From: Cellulosimicrobium cellulans
GTDB taxonomy: Bacteria > Actinomycetota > Actinomycetes > Actinomycetales > Cellulomonadaceae
Reading direction: 5' to 3'
Length of the DNA stretch: 64,000 bases
Assembly: GCF_016907755.1 (NCBI RefSeq)
Contig: NZ_JAFBCN010000001.1
Location: 1,736,001 to 1,800,000, forward strand
Below are positions 1 through 8,801 of the stretch, one piece after another. Numbering within the stretch: position 1 is the stretch's first letter; each line of letters begins with the position of its first letter. The translations under genes were made by a program, and so were the position numbers. The notes under the pieces were generated by a model. That model worked only from the letters and a program-made list of their open reading frames with translations, had not been told where the DNA came from and searched no databases.

Positions 1-235
1 CGTAGAGGAAGTTCAGGCCGGGGGTCGTGCCCCAGTGGCCCAGCAGGCGCGGCTTGACGTCCTCGCGGTCCAGCGGCGTGCGCAGCAGCGGGTTGTCCAG
101 CAGGTAGATCTGGCCGACGGACAGGTAGTTCGCCGCACGCCACCACGCGTCGACACGACGCAGGGTGTCGTCGTCGAGCGGGGCGACCTCGGCGGGTCGC
201 CAGGCGGTGGACTCGGTGACGGTGGTCGTGCTCAT
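1..235 (-). CDS. xfp: Phosphoketolase (xylulose-5-P/fructose-6-P), N-terminal part
   Basis: Partial gene running off the left edge; only the first 78 codons are present. The translation contains [20 protein letters not shown] and then [14 protein letters not shown], the hallmark N-terminal block of thiamine-diphosphate phosphoketolases. These cleave xylulose 5-phosphate or fructose 6-phosphate with phosphate to acetyl phosphate and an aldose phosphate in the cytosol. The ATG at 235 is preceded by AGGAG about 6 bp upstream. Family proteins are near 800 residues, so about 90% lies outside the window. Identity is firm; the substrate preference cannot be judged from this end. Confidence 0.93.
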   Translation of the reverse strand, partial: MSTTTVTESTAWRPAEVAPLDDDTLRRVDAWWRAANYLSVGQIYLLDNPLLRTPLDREDVKPRLLGHWGTTPGLNFLY

Positions 236-322
236 CTCACGCTCCTGCAGGGGGAAGGGTTCGTGAACGACTACGGCTTCATACAACCGCATCGACCGGG
301 GCCCTGCACGGTCCGTGACGGC

Positions 323-348
323 CCCGGGCGGTGTGACGTCCGCCCGGG
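323..348 (-). terminator. Hairpin after the lectin/DUF11 gene
   Basis: Arms CCCGGGCGG (323-331) and CCGCCCGGG (340-348) form a perfect 9-bp stem with an 8-nt loop, 30 bp past the stop codon of the minus-strand adhesin gene and before xfp. There is no U-tract, as is usual at this base composition. Confidence 0.55.
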
Positions 349-377
349 ACCGCAGAAAAGGTCCTAGGTCCCGGGAC

Positions 378-2576
378 TCAGGTCCGGCGGCGGGCCCGGG
401 AGCCGTGGAGCGCGAGCCCGGTGCCCAGCGCGACGGCGACCAGCGCCGCGGCGCTCGCGGCGACGACGTCCACGCCGGTCGTCGCGAGGCCGGGGCCGGA
501 CGTGCCGGGCTGAAGCGGTCCCGGTGCCGGCACGGGGCCGGGGACGGGGACAGCCGTGACCGTGGTCGTCGCCGTCGCCTCGTGCAGGCCGTCGCCGCCG
601 TCGACGCAGGCCGCGCACGGCTCGACCGTCGCGGTGTTCGTCACCGTGCCCCCCGCCGGGGGCGCAGTGCCTGTCACGACGACCGTCGCCGTCCCGCCCG
701 CGGGGACGGTCGCCGTCGTCGAGACGTCGTTCCCGGTGCCCGACGGCGCGTCGCACGCCGACCCGTCCGAGACGCTGCACGTCCACGAGACGCCCGTGAC
801 GGCGTCGGGCACGGCGTCCTCGACGACGGTTCCGGGTGCCGCGGCGGGACCGTCGTTGGTCACGACGACCTCCCACCGGAGCTCCTCGCCCCCGGTCACC
901 TGCGCGGGGCCCGTCTTCGTGACGGAGAGCGCGACCGGCACGACGCACGGCGTCGCGACCTCCGCGACGTCGTTCGACGGGTCCGGGTCACCCGACGTCG
1001 AGGTCACGCGGGCGCGCTGCACGACGTCGCCCGCCGAGCACGTCGCGGGGTCCGGGCCGACGGTCCCGGTGATCGTGAACGACGCACCCGCACCGGCAGC
1101 GAGGGGGCCGACCGGGCACACGAGCGTCGTGCCCTCGAGGGTGCACCCCTCGGCGACGACGCTCGCCGGGTCGATCGCCGCCGGCAGGGCGTCGGCGAGC
1201 ACGACGCCGCGGGCACCGCCGGGGCCGGCGTTCGTCACGTCGACGACGTACTCGACGGGGTCGCCGAGCACGAGCGGCGACGGGCTGGTGAGCTCCTTGG
1301 TGACTGCGAGGTCCGCGGCGGGCAGCACCGTCACGTCGACGGTCGAGGTGTTGTCCGTGAGGTCCTCGCGGTCGGGCGGCGCGACGACCTCGGCGGTGTT
1401 CGTCAGGACGGTCTGGGCATCGACGAACGGGGCGGTCCCGGTCACGGTGAGCACCGCCGAGGCCGTGGGTGTGGGGCCGGTGAGCCGGGGCAGGTCGACG
1501 GTCGTGTCGATCGCGTTGCCCGACCCGGAGGCCGCCCCGCACGCCGCGCCGCCGCTCGCGGTGCAGGTCCAGGTGACGTCGGTGAGCCCGGCCGGGACGG
1601 TGTCGACCACGCGGGCGCCGACCACGTCGTTGACGTACCCGTTCGTCACCTCGAGCTGGTAGGACACCTGGCCGCCGGACTCCACCACCGGTGTGCTCGT
1701 CGTCTTCTCGACGGTGAGGACGGTCGGGACCACGACGCGCAGGTTCCGGATCTCGTGGTAGTTCGTCGCGCCACCGGTGGACGCGCCGAAGCCGAGCTTG
1801 AACGTGGCCGGCAGCGCGGGCTGCCCCGCGGCGCCGCCGATGTCGAACTGGCTGATGAGCGGCTCGAGCGGGGTGCCTGGTCCGCTGTCGCTCCACACGG
1901 AGAGGAGGTCGGTGCTCGGCGCCGGGGTGACGACGGCGCGGACGGTGCGGACGAACGCGCGGCTCGGGTCGCCGCCACCCGGCGGCACGGTCTCGACGGT
2001 CCCGCCGGGGCCGGGCACTCCCGTGAGGTAGTCCCACGGCGTGGCCGCGGCGTAGGAGCCGCGCACGGACACGAACCCGGGCTGCGGGCCAGGGCCGCCG
2101 ACGCCGGCCGAGAAGTTGCCGAACTCGTCGAACCCGACGCCCGCGTACCCGCCCTGGAGGAACGTGTACCCGAGCGACCCGCCGTCCCCACCGACCGCGG
2201 CGGGGAACGAGCCGTCCATGAGGAAGAACGAGAACCCGTCGCCGCGGTTGCCGCCGAGCTCCTGGCCGCCCCACGTCGCGTACTCGAACTCGACCGCCAC
2301 CCCGAGGTCCGTCGGGAACGCGCTGTCGAGCACGTAGCCGCCGAACCCCCCGTTGGTCTGGTCGACGTCGGTGAGGCGGAGCCAGCCGTCGCCCTCGCCC
2401 GTGAGCGTCGCCTCCCCGAACGGGACCCAGGCGGGGTCGTTCGGCGTCGTGCTCCCGAAGGGCTCCTCGATCGGGAAGTCCGCCGCGGCGGCCGGCGCGG
2501 CGACCGCGCCCGCCACGAGCACGAGCATGGCGGCCGCGGCGAACCGCAGGCGGTGGCGTCGGGCGCGGTGCGTCAA
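378..2576 (-). CDS. Wall-anchored lectin-domain protein with three DUF11 repeats
   Basis: Predicted 732-residue surface protein. It has a signal peptide with hydrophobic core [20 protein letters not shown], then an L-type (legume-lectin-like) domain at about residues 34-280 ([28 protein letters not shown]). Three DUF11 beta-sandwich repeats follow, starting near 284, 419 and 546, each opening with a V-T/E-K strand. The C-terminus carries LATTG at about 697-701, a hydrophobic helix and a basic tail (RARRRT), which matches the LAXTG signal handled by class E sortases. The TTG at 2576 was chosen because GAGAGGAG lies 5-6 bp upstream and it starts just before the signal peptide; the upstream in-frame extension is Arg-rich and unlikely. 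The role is inferred to be glycan binding or adhesion at the cell surface; the ligand is unknown. Confidence 0.8.
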   Translation of the reverse strand: MTHRARRHRLRFAAAAMLVLVAGAVAAPAAAADFPIEEPFGSTTPNDPAWVPFGEATLTGEGDGWLRLTDVDQTNGGFGGYVLDSAFPTDLGVAVEFEYATWGGQELGGNRGDGFSFFLMDGSFPAAVGGDGGSLGYTFLQGGYAGVGFDEFGNFSAGVGGPGPQPGFVSVRGSYAAATPWDYLTGVPGPGGTVETVPPGGGDPSRAFVRTVRAVVTPAPSTDLLSVWSDSGPGTPLEPLISQFDIGGAAGQPALPATFKLGFGASTGGATNYHEIRNLRVVVPTVLTVEKTTSTPVVESGGQVSYQLEVTNGYVNDVVGARVVDTVPAGLTDVTWTCTASGGAACGAASGSGNAIDTTVDLPRLTGPTPTASAVLTVTGTAPFVDAQTVLTNTAEVVAPPDREDLTDNTSTVDVTVLPAADLAVTKELTSPSPLVLGDPVEYVVDVTNAGPGGARGVVLADALPAAIDPASVVAEGCTLEGTTLVCPVGPLAAGAGASFTITGTVGPDPATCSAGDVVQRARVTSTSGDPDPSNDVAEVATPCVVPVALSVTKTGPAQVTGGEELRWEVVVTNDGPAAAPGTVVEDAVPDAVTGVSWTCSVSDGSACDAPSGTGNDVSTTATVPAGGTATVVVTGTAPPAGGTVTNTATVEPCAACVDGGDGLHEATATTTVTAVPVPGPVPAPGPLQPGTSGPGLATTGVDVVAASAAALVAVALGTGLALHGSRARRRT

Positions 2577-2710
2577 GGGTGCTCCTCTCGGGCGCCGGCC
2601 TCGTCGCCGGCCCGTCGTCCGTCTCGTTCCCCGGGCACCCATCGGACCACACCGGTGTGAGGTTCGCCCGGTACGACGCCCGCGATGCGGGTTCTCGCAG
2701 GCAGCCCGGC

Positions 2711-2722
2711 TACCGTGGGGTC
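2711..2722 (+). promoter_or_regulatory. -10 element placing the SURF1 start at or near the 5' end
   Basis: TACCGT at 2711-2716 lies 6 bp before the GTG at 2723, and no good Shine-Dalgarno sequence is present. This spacing is characteristic of leaderless actinobacterial transcripts. Confidence 0.55.
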
Positions 2723-3580
2723 GTGCCCGAGCTCACCGCCCCACGTTCGTTCTGGGCGGTCGCCCGCCAGCCCCGCGTGGTCGGGCTGCTCGTGCTGTTC
2801 CTCCTGGCCGCCGCCGTGTGCGCGCGCCTGGGCGTCTGGCAGCTCGACCGCGCGCAGCAGCGCGCCGAGCTGTCGGCGCAGCAGGAGGCCGCGGAGCTGG
2901 AGGCCGCCGGGCCGGAGGGCGTCGGGGTGCTGCTCCCCCCGCAGTCGTCCTTCCCGGGCGAGCTCGTCGGCCGCCAGGCGTGGGTCGAGGGGGAGTACGA
3001 CCCAGCGGGACAGCTCCTCGTCGAGGACCGCGCGCTCGACGGCCGCGTCGGCTACCTCGTCCTCACCCCGCTGCACGTGACCGACGACGGGACGCAGGGC
3101 GCGTCGTGGGCCGACCTCTCCGGCGCTCCCGTGCTGCCCGTGGTCCGCGGCTGGGTCGCGACGCCCGAGGAGAGCGCCGCGCTCGACCCGCCGGACGGCG
3201 TCGTGCGGCTCACGGGCTACCTGCAGGCCTCCGAGGCGGCGGGCCAGGGCGGCTCCGCCCCCGGGCTGACCGACGCCATCTCGACCGGGGCGCTCGTCAA
3301 CGAGTGGGGCGGGCCGATGTACTCCGGGTACTTCGTGCTCCTCACCTCCGACCCGGAGCAGCCGTCGGCCGCCGACGGCGGTCCGGCGCAGCTCCCGCGC
3401 CCGACGATCGAGGGCGGCACGGGCCTCAACCTGCAGAACCTGTTCTACGCGCTGCAGTGGTGGGTGTTCGGCGGCTTCGCCGTGCTGCTGTGGGTCCGGC
3501 TCGTGCGCGACGAGGCCGCCGGCGGCAAGCGCAGGACGCGCGGCGAGGACGCCGGCATCGCCGGTCTCCCCGGCGCCTGA
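2723..3580 (+). CDS. SURF1 family protein
   Basis: Predicted 285-residue membrane protein. It has one N-terminal helix (VVGLLVLFLLAAAVCARLGVWQLDRA) and one C-terminal helix (QWWVFGGFAVLLWVRLV) flanking an extracytoplasmic domain, which is the SURF1/Shy1 topology. GVWQLDR after helix 1 and the late N-L-Q-N-L-FYALQWW block are family signatures. SURF1 proteins assist assembly of haem-copper cytochrome oxidase. No oxidase genes are adjacent, so the partner is inferred only from the family. The GTG start is supported by the -10 element just upstream; longer in-frame versions lack ribosome-binding or membrane-topology logic. Confidence 0.85.
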   Translation: MPELTAPRSFWAVARQPRVVGLLVLFLLAAAVCARLGVWQLDRAQQRAELSAQQEAAELEAAGPEGVGVLLPPQSSFPGELVGRQAWVEGEYDPAGQLLVEDRALDGRVGYLVLTPLHVTDDGTQGASWADLSGAPVLPVVRGWVATPEESAALDPPDGVVRLTGYLQASEAAGQGGSAPGLTDAISTGALVNEWGGPMYSGYFVLLTSDPEQPSAADGGPAQLPRPTIEGGTGLNLQNLFYALQWWVFGGFAVLLWVRLVRDEAAGGKRRTRGEDAGIAGLPGA

Positions 3581-3625
3581 CCCGCCGGCCGGCTGGACGC
3601 CCGGGGTGCGCGGCCGTCGAGCACG

Positions 3626-4663
3626 TCAGCCGTCGAGCTCGAGGTCCTTGAACCACGACTCGGTGACGTAGTCGGTCTCCCAGCCGAGCGAGCGGTAGAG
3701 CTGGTCGGCCTTGGTGGGAGAGTCCGCGTCGACCTCGAGCGCCACGCGGTCGCGTCCGTCCTGGGCGGCGTCGGCGATCACCGTGGCGAGCAGCGACTTC
3801 GCCACGCCGCGACCCCGGGCGGCGCGCGTCACCCCGATGTACTCGACGTAGGTGCCGCGCGCGCCGCTCTCGGCGGCGGCGAGCGACGAGCACACCACGG
3901 TGCCCGCCGGGACGCGGCGACCCTCGTCGGTCTCCACGTACGCGAGCCACCAGTGGTCCCAGCTGTGGCCGGGGTCCTCGCGGAGCCGCTGGACGAACTC
4001 CGAGAAGCTCTCGCGGTAGGAGTTGAAGTGGTCCTGGAAGGACGTCTCCAGCATCTGGTGCACGACCTGGAGGTCGGCCGCGACGGGCATCCCGTTCTCG
4101 TGCCGCTCGACCGGGCGCACCGCGACGCCCGCGCGGGGAGTCAGCGACGCCTCGTCCGCCGCGACCGGGCGCGTCATGTGCAGCCAGCTCCGCCGTCGCG
4201 CGTAGCCCGCCCGGGTGAGCCAGCCGGTCTGGCGCGTGTCGTCGGCGAAGGGGCTCTCGTCCAGGCGCGTCGCCGTGACGCCGCGCAGGCGCGCCATCGC
4301 GACCGCCGTGCGTTCGGCCCAGCGGTAGAACGCGTCGGCGATCGCGTCGACCTCGGCCACGTCGCGGTCGAAGTAGCCCCAGACGGTCGCCCGCCCCGCG
4401 GCGCGGTCGTGCACGGTGACCCAGGCGCGCGGCACGTCGTCCGGCCCGACGGCGACGAGCTGACGGCGCGTCCACGACGCCAGCCCCGCGACCTCCGACT
4501 CGATCCCGGCGGGGTCGACGTGCGACGAGCCCGTCCCCTGCAGCTCGTCCAGACGTCGCAGCCCGACGAGCGCGTCGACGTCGGCATAGCCGGGGACCCG
4601 GGCGCGCCACGGGTTCGGGAGGGACGGGAGGTCGTGCAGGGTGTCGCTCGTGGTGTCAGGCAT
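3626..4663 (-). CDS. GNAT family N-acetyltransferase, probably with two GNAT domains
   Basis: Predicted 345-residue acetyltransferase. The C-terminal half holds a canonical GNAT fold. Motif A reads GVTRAARGRGVAKSLL (acetyl-CoA pyrophosphate loop R-G-x-G), preceded by YVEYIGV and followed by LEVDADSPTKADQLYRSLGW. The N-terminal half (AWVTVHDRAAGRATVWGYF, EVDAIADAFYRWAE) looks like a degenerate second GNAT domain, as in mycothiol-synthase-like tandem GNATs. The substrate is unknown. It starts about 20-30 bp after the ABC exporter gene on the same strand and is probably co-transcribed, so its product may modify the exported compound; that link is inference. An ATG three codons upstream (4672) is an alternative start. 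Confidence 0.75.
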   Translation of the reverse strand: MPDTTSDTLHDLPSLPNPWRARVPGYADVDALVGLRRLDELQGTGSSHVDPAGIESEVAGLASWTRRQLVAVGPDDVPRAWVTVHDRAAGRATVWGYFDRDVAEVDAIADAFYRWAERTAVAMARLRGVTATRLDESPFADDTRQTGWLTRAGYARRRSWLHMTRPVAADEASLTPRAGVAVRPVERHENGMPVAADLQVVHQMLETSFQDHFNSYRESFSEFVQRLREDPGHSWDHWWLAYVETDEGRRVPAGTVVCSSLAAAESGARGTYVEYIGVTRAARGRGVAKSLLATVIADAAQDGRDRVALEVDADSPTKADQLYRSLGWETDYVTESWFKDLELDG

Positions 4664-4691
4664 CAGCACCATCTTGGCATCGCCCGGGCGC

Positions 4692-6425
4692 CTACTCCTG
4701 CTGCCAGGAGTGCCAGAGCCGCGCGTAGTCGCCGCCCGCCGCGACGAGCTCGTCGTGCGGGCCGATCTCGCTGATGCGGCCGCCGTCGACCACGGCGACG
4801 CGGTCGGCGTCGTGCGCGGTGTGCAGGCGGTGCGCGATCGCGACGACGGTCCGGCCCGCGAGCACGGCGTCGAGCGAGCGCTCGAGGTGGCGCGCGGCGC
4901 GCGGGTCGAGCAGCGACGTCGCCTCGTCCAGCACGAGCGTGTGCGGGTCGAGGAGCACGAGCCGCGCGAGCGCGACCTGCTGCGCCTGCGCGGGCGTGAG
5001 CACGTGCCCGCCCGACCCGACGGTCGTCTCCAGGCCGTCGGGCAGGGACTCCGCCCAGCCGCGCGCGTCCACGGCGTCGAGCGCGTCGCGGAGCTCGCCG
5101 TCGCTCGCGTCGACCTTCGCGAGCCGCAGGTTGTCCGCGAGCGTGCCGACGAACACGTGGTGCTCCTGCGTGACGAGCGCGACCTCGCGGCGCAGGTCCT
5201 CCAGCGGGAGGTCCACGAGGCGCACGCCGCCCGAGCGGACCGACCCCGCCGTGGGCGGGTGGATGCCCGCGAGCATGCGCCCGAGCGTCGACTTGCCCGC
5301 GCCGGACGGGCCGACGACGGCGAGCCGCTCGCCCGGCTCGAGGTCGAGCGAGACGCCGTGCAGCACGGGGTGGCCCTCGCGGTAGGCGTACTCGACGTCC
5401 CGCGCGACCAGGCGGTCGCCGTCAGGCACGTCACCCGTCGCGGTGCGGTCGCCGGGGACCTGCGCGACGCCGACGATGCGCGCGTAGGACGCCCCGGCGA
5501 CCTGGATCTCGTCGAGCCAGAAGATGAGGTTCCAGACCGGGCCGGCGAGCTGGAACGCGTACGTCGTGACCGTGGCGACAGCGCCGAGCGTCGTCTGGCC
5601 CTGCGCCAGCAGCCACGCACCCCACACGAGCGCCGCGACGGGCGCGATGGCGATCGCGAGGTCGATGCCCGGGAAGAGCACGGTGCGCAGCCCGAGCGTG
5701 TACTTCTCGGCCTCGTACGCCTCGGTGAGGTCCGCGCGCACGCGGGCCTTGCGCCGTTCGGTGAGCGAGAGCGCGTCGACCGTGCGCGCGCCCTCGACGC
5801 TCTCCGTGATGGTGCCGTTGAGCGTCGCGTACGCCGCGGCCTCGCGCTGGTAGCCGGCCGACGCGCGCTTGAGGTACCAGCGCGAGACGACGACGAGCAG
5901 CGGCACGCCGACGAACAGCGCGAGCGCGACCAGCGGCGCGACGACGACCGACGCCACGACCGTGAGGACGAGCGTCACGACCGCCACGAGCAGCTGGGGC
6001 ACGCCGAAGCGCACCGCGTGCTGGATGCGGTCGACGTCGTTGGTCGTGCGCGCGACGAGGTCGCCCGTGCCCGCGCGCTCGACGGTCGAGAGGGGGAGCG
6101 AGGTCACCGTCTCGACGAGGTCCTCGCGCAGCTCGGCGAACACGGTCTCGCCGAACACCATGGACAGGCGCTGCGCGTACCGGCGCAGCACGGCCTGCGC
6201 GACGACGGCTCCCGCGCCGACGGCGACGACGGTCGTCACGTAGGACGAGGTCGTGCCCTCGGTGACGGCGTCGACGAGGCGGCCGAGCAGCCACGGGCCG
6301 ACGAGCCCGGCGACGGCGGCCAGGGTGTGGAGCACGGCGATCAGGACGAACGTGCCGCGGTGGCGGGCGAAGAGCCGCCCGGCGGCGGCGCGGACGGCGG
6401 GGCCGTCGGCGACGGGGAGCTTCAC
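4692..6425 (-). CDS. ABC exporter half-transporter, subunit with intact Walker A/B
   Basis: A 577-residue type IV ABC exporter subunit with a six-helix membrane domain (about 1-310) followed by a nucleotide-binding domain. Walker A (GPSGAGKST, about 371-379), Walker B (TLVLDEATS) and the H-loop (AIAHRL) are intact. The ABC signature is altered to LTPAQAQQ (about 478) in place of LSGGQ. The upstream gene encodes a partner with the reverse pattern, and the two overlap by 4 bp (ATGA at 6422-6425), so a heterodimer made by coupled translation is very likely. The substrate cannot be inferred; family members export drugs, lipids or peptides. Confidence 0.88.
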   Translation of the reverse strand: MKLPVADGPAVRAAAGRLFARHRGTFVLIAVLHTLAAVAGLVGPWLLGRLVDAVTEGTTSSYVTTVVAVGAGAVVAQAVLRRYAQRLSMVFGETVFAELREDLVETVTSLPLSTVERAGTGDLVARTTNDVDRIQHAVRFGVPQLLVAVVTLVLTVVASVVVAPLVALALFVGVPLLVVVSRWYLKRASAGYQREAAAYATLNGTITESVEGARTVDALSLTERRKARVRADLTEAYEAEKYTLGLRTVLFPGIDLAIAIAPVAALVWGAWLLAQGQTTLGAVATVTTYAFQLAGPVWNLIFWLDEIQVAGASYARIVGVAQVPGDRTATGDVPDGDRLVARDVEYAYREGHPVLHGVSLDLEPGERLAVVGPSGAGKSTLGRMLAGIHPPTAGSVRSGGVRLVDLPLEDLRREVALVTQEHHVFVGTLADNLRLAKVDASDGELRDALDAVDARGWAESLPDGLETTVGSGGHVLTPAQAQQVALARLVLLDPHTLVLDEATSLLDPRAARHLERSLDAVLAGRTVVAIAHRLHTAHDADRVAVVDGGRISEIGPHDELVAAGGDYARLWHSWQQE

Positions 6426-8218
6426 GACTCTCCTCCTTCGGGTGCGGTGCGGGCGAGGACGGGGGACTCGTCGAGCGAGCGCCCGACGACGCGCAGGTAG
6501 CGGGCCGCGTCGTCGTCCGGCGCCGTGCCGGACGCGTGGGCGCGGTCCACGAGGTCGCGGTGCGTGCCGCGCGCGGTGACGCGACCGCCCTCGAGGAGCA
6601 GGACCTCGTCGACGTGCTCGAGGACGAGCGGCGACGCGGTGACGACGAGCGTCGTGCGCCCGCGCCGGGCGTCGGCGAGGCTCGCGGCGATCCGGGCCTC
6701 CGTGTGGGCGTCGACGGCGCTCGTCGGCTCGACGAGCACGAGGACCTCGGGCTCGGTGAGCAGGGCGCGCGCGAGCGCGACGCGCTGGCGCTGCCCGCCC
6801 GAGAGCGAGCGGCCCTTCTCGGGCAGCTCGCCCGCGAGGCCGTCCGGCACGGAGTCGAGCACGTCGTGGGCGTCCGCGGTCCGCACGGCGGCGAGCACGT
6901 CCGCCTCGGTCGCCGTGCCCCGCGGGTCGAGCTCGTCACGCAGCGCGCCCGAGAAGAGCTGGGGCGTCGCCTCGGCGACGACGACCCGGCGCCGCAGCGC
7001 GTGCTTGTCGAGCTCGGCGAGCAACGTCCCGCCGAGACGCACGGGCGTGGCGACCTCCGCGTCGTCGTCGAACCGGCCGAGCCGCGTGGCGACGGCCGCC
7101 GACGCGTCGGGGTCCGCGGAGACGAGCGCGACGACGCGGCCCGGCTCGAGGACGAGGCCGCTCGTCTCGTCGACGAGGGGGCTGCCTTCGGGCGGCATGG
7201 GCGCGGTCGCCGGGGTCGCGCCCGCGGCGGGCTCGACCGCGAGGACGCGCACGATCTTGCGCGACGCGACGTGGGCGCGCGTGGCGATGTTGAGCATCTG
7301 GGTCGCGACCTGCAGCGGCCAGCCGAGGAAGGCCGCGTACCCGTAGAACGCGACGAGCTGCCCGGGCGTGATGTCGCCCGCCAGCGCCGCCGTCGCGCCC
7401 AGGTAGACGACGAGCACGACGAGGAGGCCCGGCAGGAGCACCTGCAGGGCGTCGAGCGTGGCCTGCGTGTGCGCGACCTTGACGCCCGCCTCCCGCACCT
7501 TCTGCGACTGGCGCGCGTAGCGGCCGACGAACACGCCCTCGCCGCCGATGCCGCGCAGGATCCGCAGGCCGGAGACCGTGTCCGCGCCGAGCGTCGTGAG
7601 GCGGCCCTGCGCCTCGCGCTGCGCGGCCTGCCGCTGCTGGAGCGGCTTGACGAGCAGAGCGAGCACGGCCGCGACCACGGGCAGACCCAGGACGACGACG
7701 AGCCCGAGCTGGAGCGACGTCGAGAGCATGATGACGGCCACCACGACGTACGCGCCGAGCGCACCGAGGAACTGGCCCATCATCGAGAAGAGCTGGCCGA
7801 CGCGCATGGCATCGCTCGCCACCGTCGACACGACCTCGCCCGTGGGCAGCTCCTCCGTGATCGCGTCGCCGGAACGCGCGGTGACGTCCCCCACGAGCTG
7901 GGACGTCGTGAGCGCGGAGCGGAGCCAGTTCGCGATGTCGAACCGGTGCTGCGTCACGCCCGTGACGACGATCCCGAGGCCCAGCGCGAGCAGGAGCCCT
8001 GCCCAGCGCCACAGCTCCGGCCCGAACCCCTCCGCGAGCCCCTCGTCGAGCGCGCGGCCGAGCATGTACGGCTGGAACGCCTGGCACGCGAAGTTGGCCA
8101 GGCCCAGCAGCACGGAGACGGTGAGCACGGTCCACTGGCGCCTGGCCAGCCAGAGCAGGTAGCGCGTCGGTCCGCGCAGGTCGGGGGTCCCCGGGTCGGG
8201 GAGGGGGAGGGGTCGCAC
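6422..8218 (-). CDS. ABC exporter half-transporter, subunit with degenerate Walker A
   Basis: A 598-residue ABC exporter subunit with an N-terminal six-helix membrane domain and a C-terminal ATPase domain. The signature is canonical (LSGGQRQRVALARALL, about 473). However, the Walker A position reads VSADPDASAAVA (about 365-377) without the P-loop Gly/Lys, and Walker B reads VLVLVEPTS, so the Mg-binding Asp is Val. This subunit cannot bind ATP normally, but it supplies the signature to the partner's intact Walker A. The GTG start at 8218 is preceded by TAGGGT (8232-8227 on this strand) 8 bp upstream, which suggests a leaderless message. Confidence 0.88.
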   Translation of the reverse strand: MRPLPLPDPGTPDLRGPTRYLLWLARRQWTVLTVSVLLGLANFACQAFQPYMLGRALDEGLAEGFGPELWRWAGLLLALGLGIVVTGVTQHRFDIANWLRSALTTSQLVGDVTARSGDAITEELPTGEVVSTVASDAMRVGQLFSMMGQFLGALGAYVVVAVIMLSTSLQLGLVVVLGLPVVAAVLALLVKPLQQRQAAQREAQGRLTTLGADTVSGLRILRGIGGEGVFVGRYARQSQKVREAGVKVAHTQATLDALQVLLPGLLVVLVVYLGATAALAGDITPGQLVAFYGYAAFLGWPLQVATQMLNIATRAHVASRKIVRVLAVEPAAGATPATAPMPPEGSPLVDETSGLVLEPGRVVALVSADPDASAAVATRLGRFDDDAEVATPVRLGGTLLAELDKHALRRRVVVAEATPQLFSGALRDELDPRGTATEADVLAAVRTADAHDVLDSVPDGLAGELPEKGRSLSGGQRQRVALARALLTEPEVLVLVEPTSAVDAHTEARIAASLADARRGRTTLVVTASPLVLEHVDEVLLLEGGRVTARGTHRDLVDRAHASGTAPDDDAARYLRVVGRSLDESPVLARTAPEGGES

Positions 8219-8232
8219 GGTGTTCTACCCTA
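8219..8232 (-). promoter_or_regulatory. -10 element of the ABC exporter operon
   Basis: TAGGGT on the minus strand (8232-8227) stands 8 bp before the GTG of the first ABC gene, consistent with a leaderless promoter for the three-gene operon. Confidence 0.5.
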
Positions 8233-8342
8233 GGTTCGGCGTCCGACACGCGGCGACGCTTTAACCGCTGCGACCGCGTCGCACGCCACCGCGCGCGGCA
8301 GGGACCGCGGCGGCCGTCTCGCCCGGAACGAGGACCTCTCCC

Positions 8343-8801
8343 ATGACCACGCAGGACCCGGCCACCCCGACCGACGCGCCCGCCGCTGTGCCCTCCGACG
8401 TGCCCGCCGACGCGGCGGCGCCCAGCACGGAGGCCGCGCGCACCGCGATCCGCAAGGCGCGCGGTGCCCTCGCCCGCTACCGGGTCCTCGCGATCATCAC
8501 CGGTGTGATGCTCCTCATCCTGTGCGTCGAGATGCTCGTCAAGTACGGGGTCGGTCAGTTCGTCGACGTCGACGACGTCATGCGGTACGTGTCGTGGATC
8601 CCGTTCGCGCACGGCTGGATCTACGTCGTCTACCTCGTCACGGTCCTCGACCTGTGGACCAAGATGCGCTGGGGCTGGGGCCGCCTCGCGACCATGGTGT
8701 TCGCGGGCGTCGTGCCGGTCATGTCGTTCATCCTCGAGAAGAAGGTGCACGCCGAGGCCGAGGCCAAGCTCGCCGTCCTGGAGGAGCAGTACGCGTCATG
8801 A
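8343..8801 (+). CDS. DUF3817 domain integral membrane protein
   Basis: Predicted 152 residues: a Pro/Ala-rich cytoplasmic N-terminus of about 40 residues, then three to four membrane helices (VLAIITGVMLLILCVEML, WIYVVYLVTVLDLW, ATMVFAGVVPVMSFIL) and a charged C-terminus. The YVSWIPFAHGWIYVVYL block is typical of DUF3817. The function is unknown. The TGA stop overlaps the ATG of moeZ (ATGA), which points to translational coupling. The gene is divergent from the ABC operon. Confidence 0.8.
   Translation: MTTQDPATPTDAPAAVPSDVPADAAAPSTEAARTAIRKARGALARYRVLAIITGVMLLILCVEMLVKYGVGQFVDVDDVMRYVSWIPFAHGWIYVVYLVTVLDLWTKMRWGWGRLATMVFAGVVPVMSFILEKKVHAEAEAKLAVLEEQYAS

Noticed and set aside
315-2660. Long plus-strand ORF opposite the adhesin gene
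   Set aside because: Its product is Arg/Gly/Ala-rich with no domain, while the minus strand gives a signal peptide, a lectin domain, DUF11 repeats and a sorting signal. High G+C makes such shadows common here.
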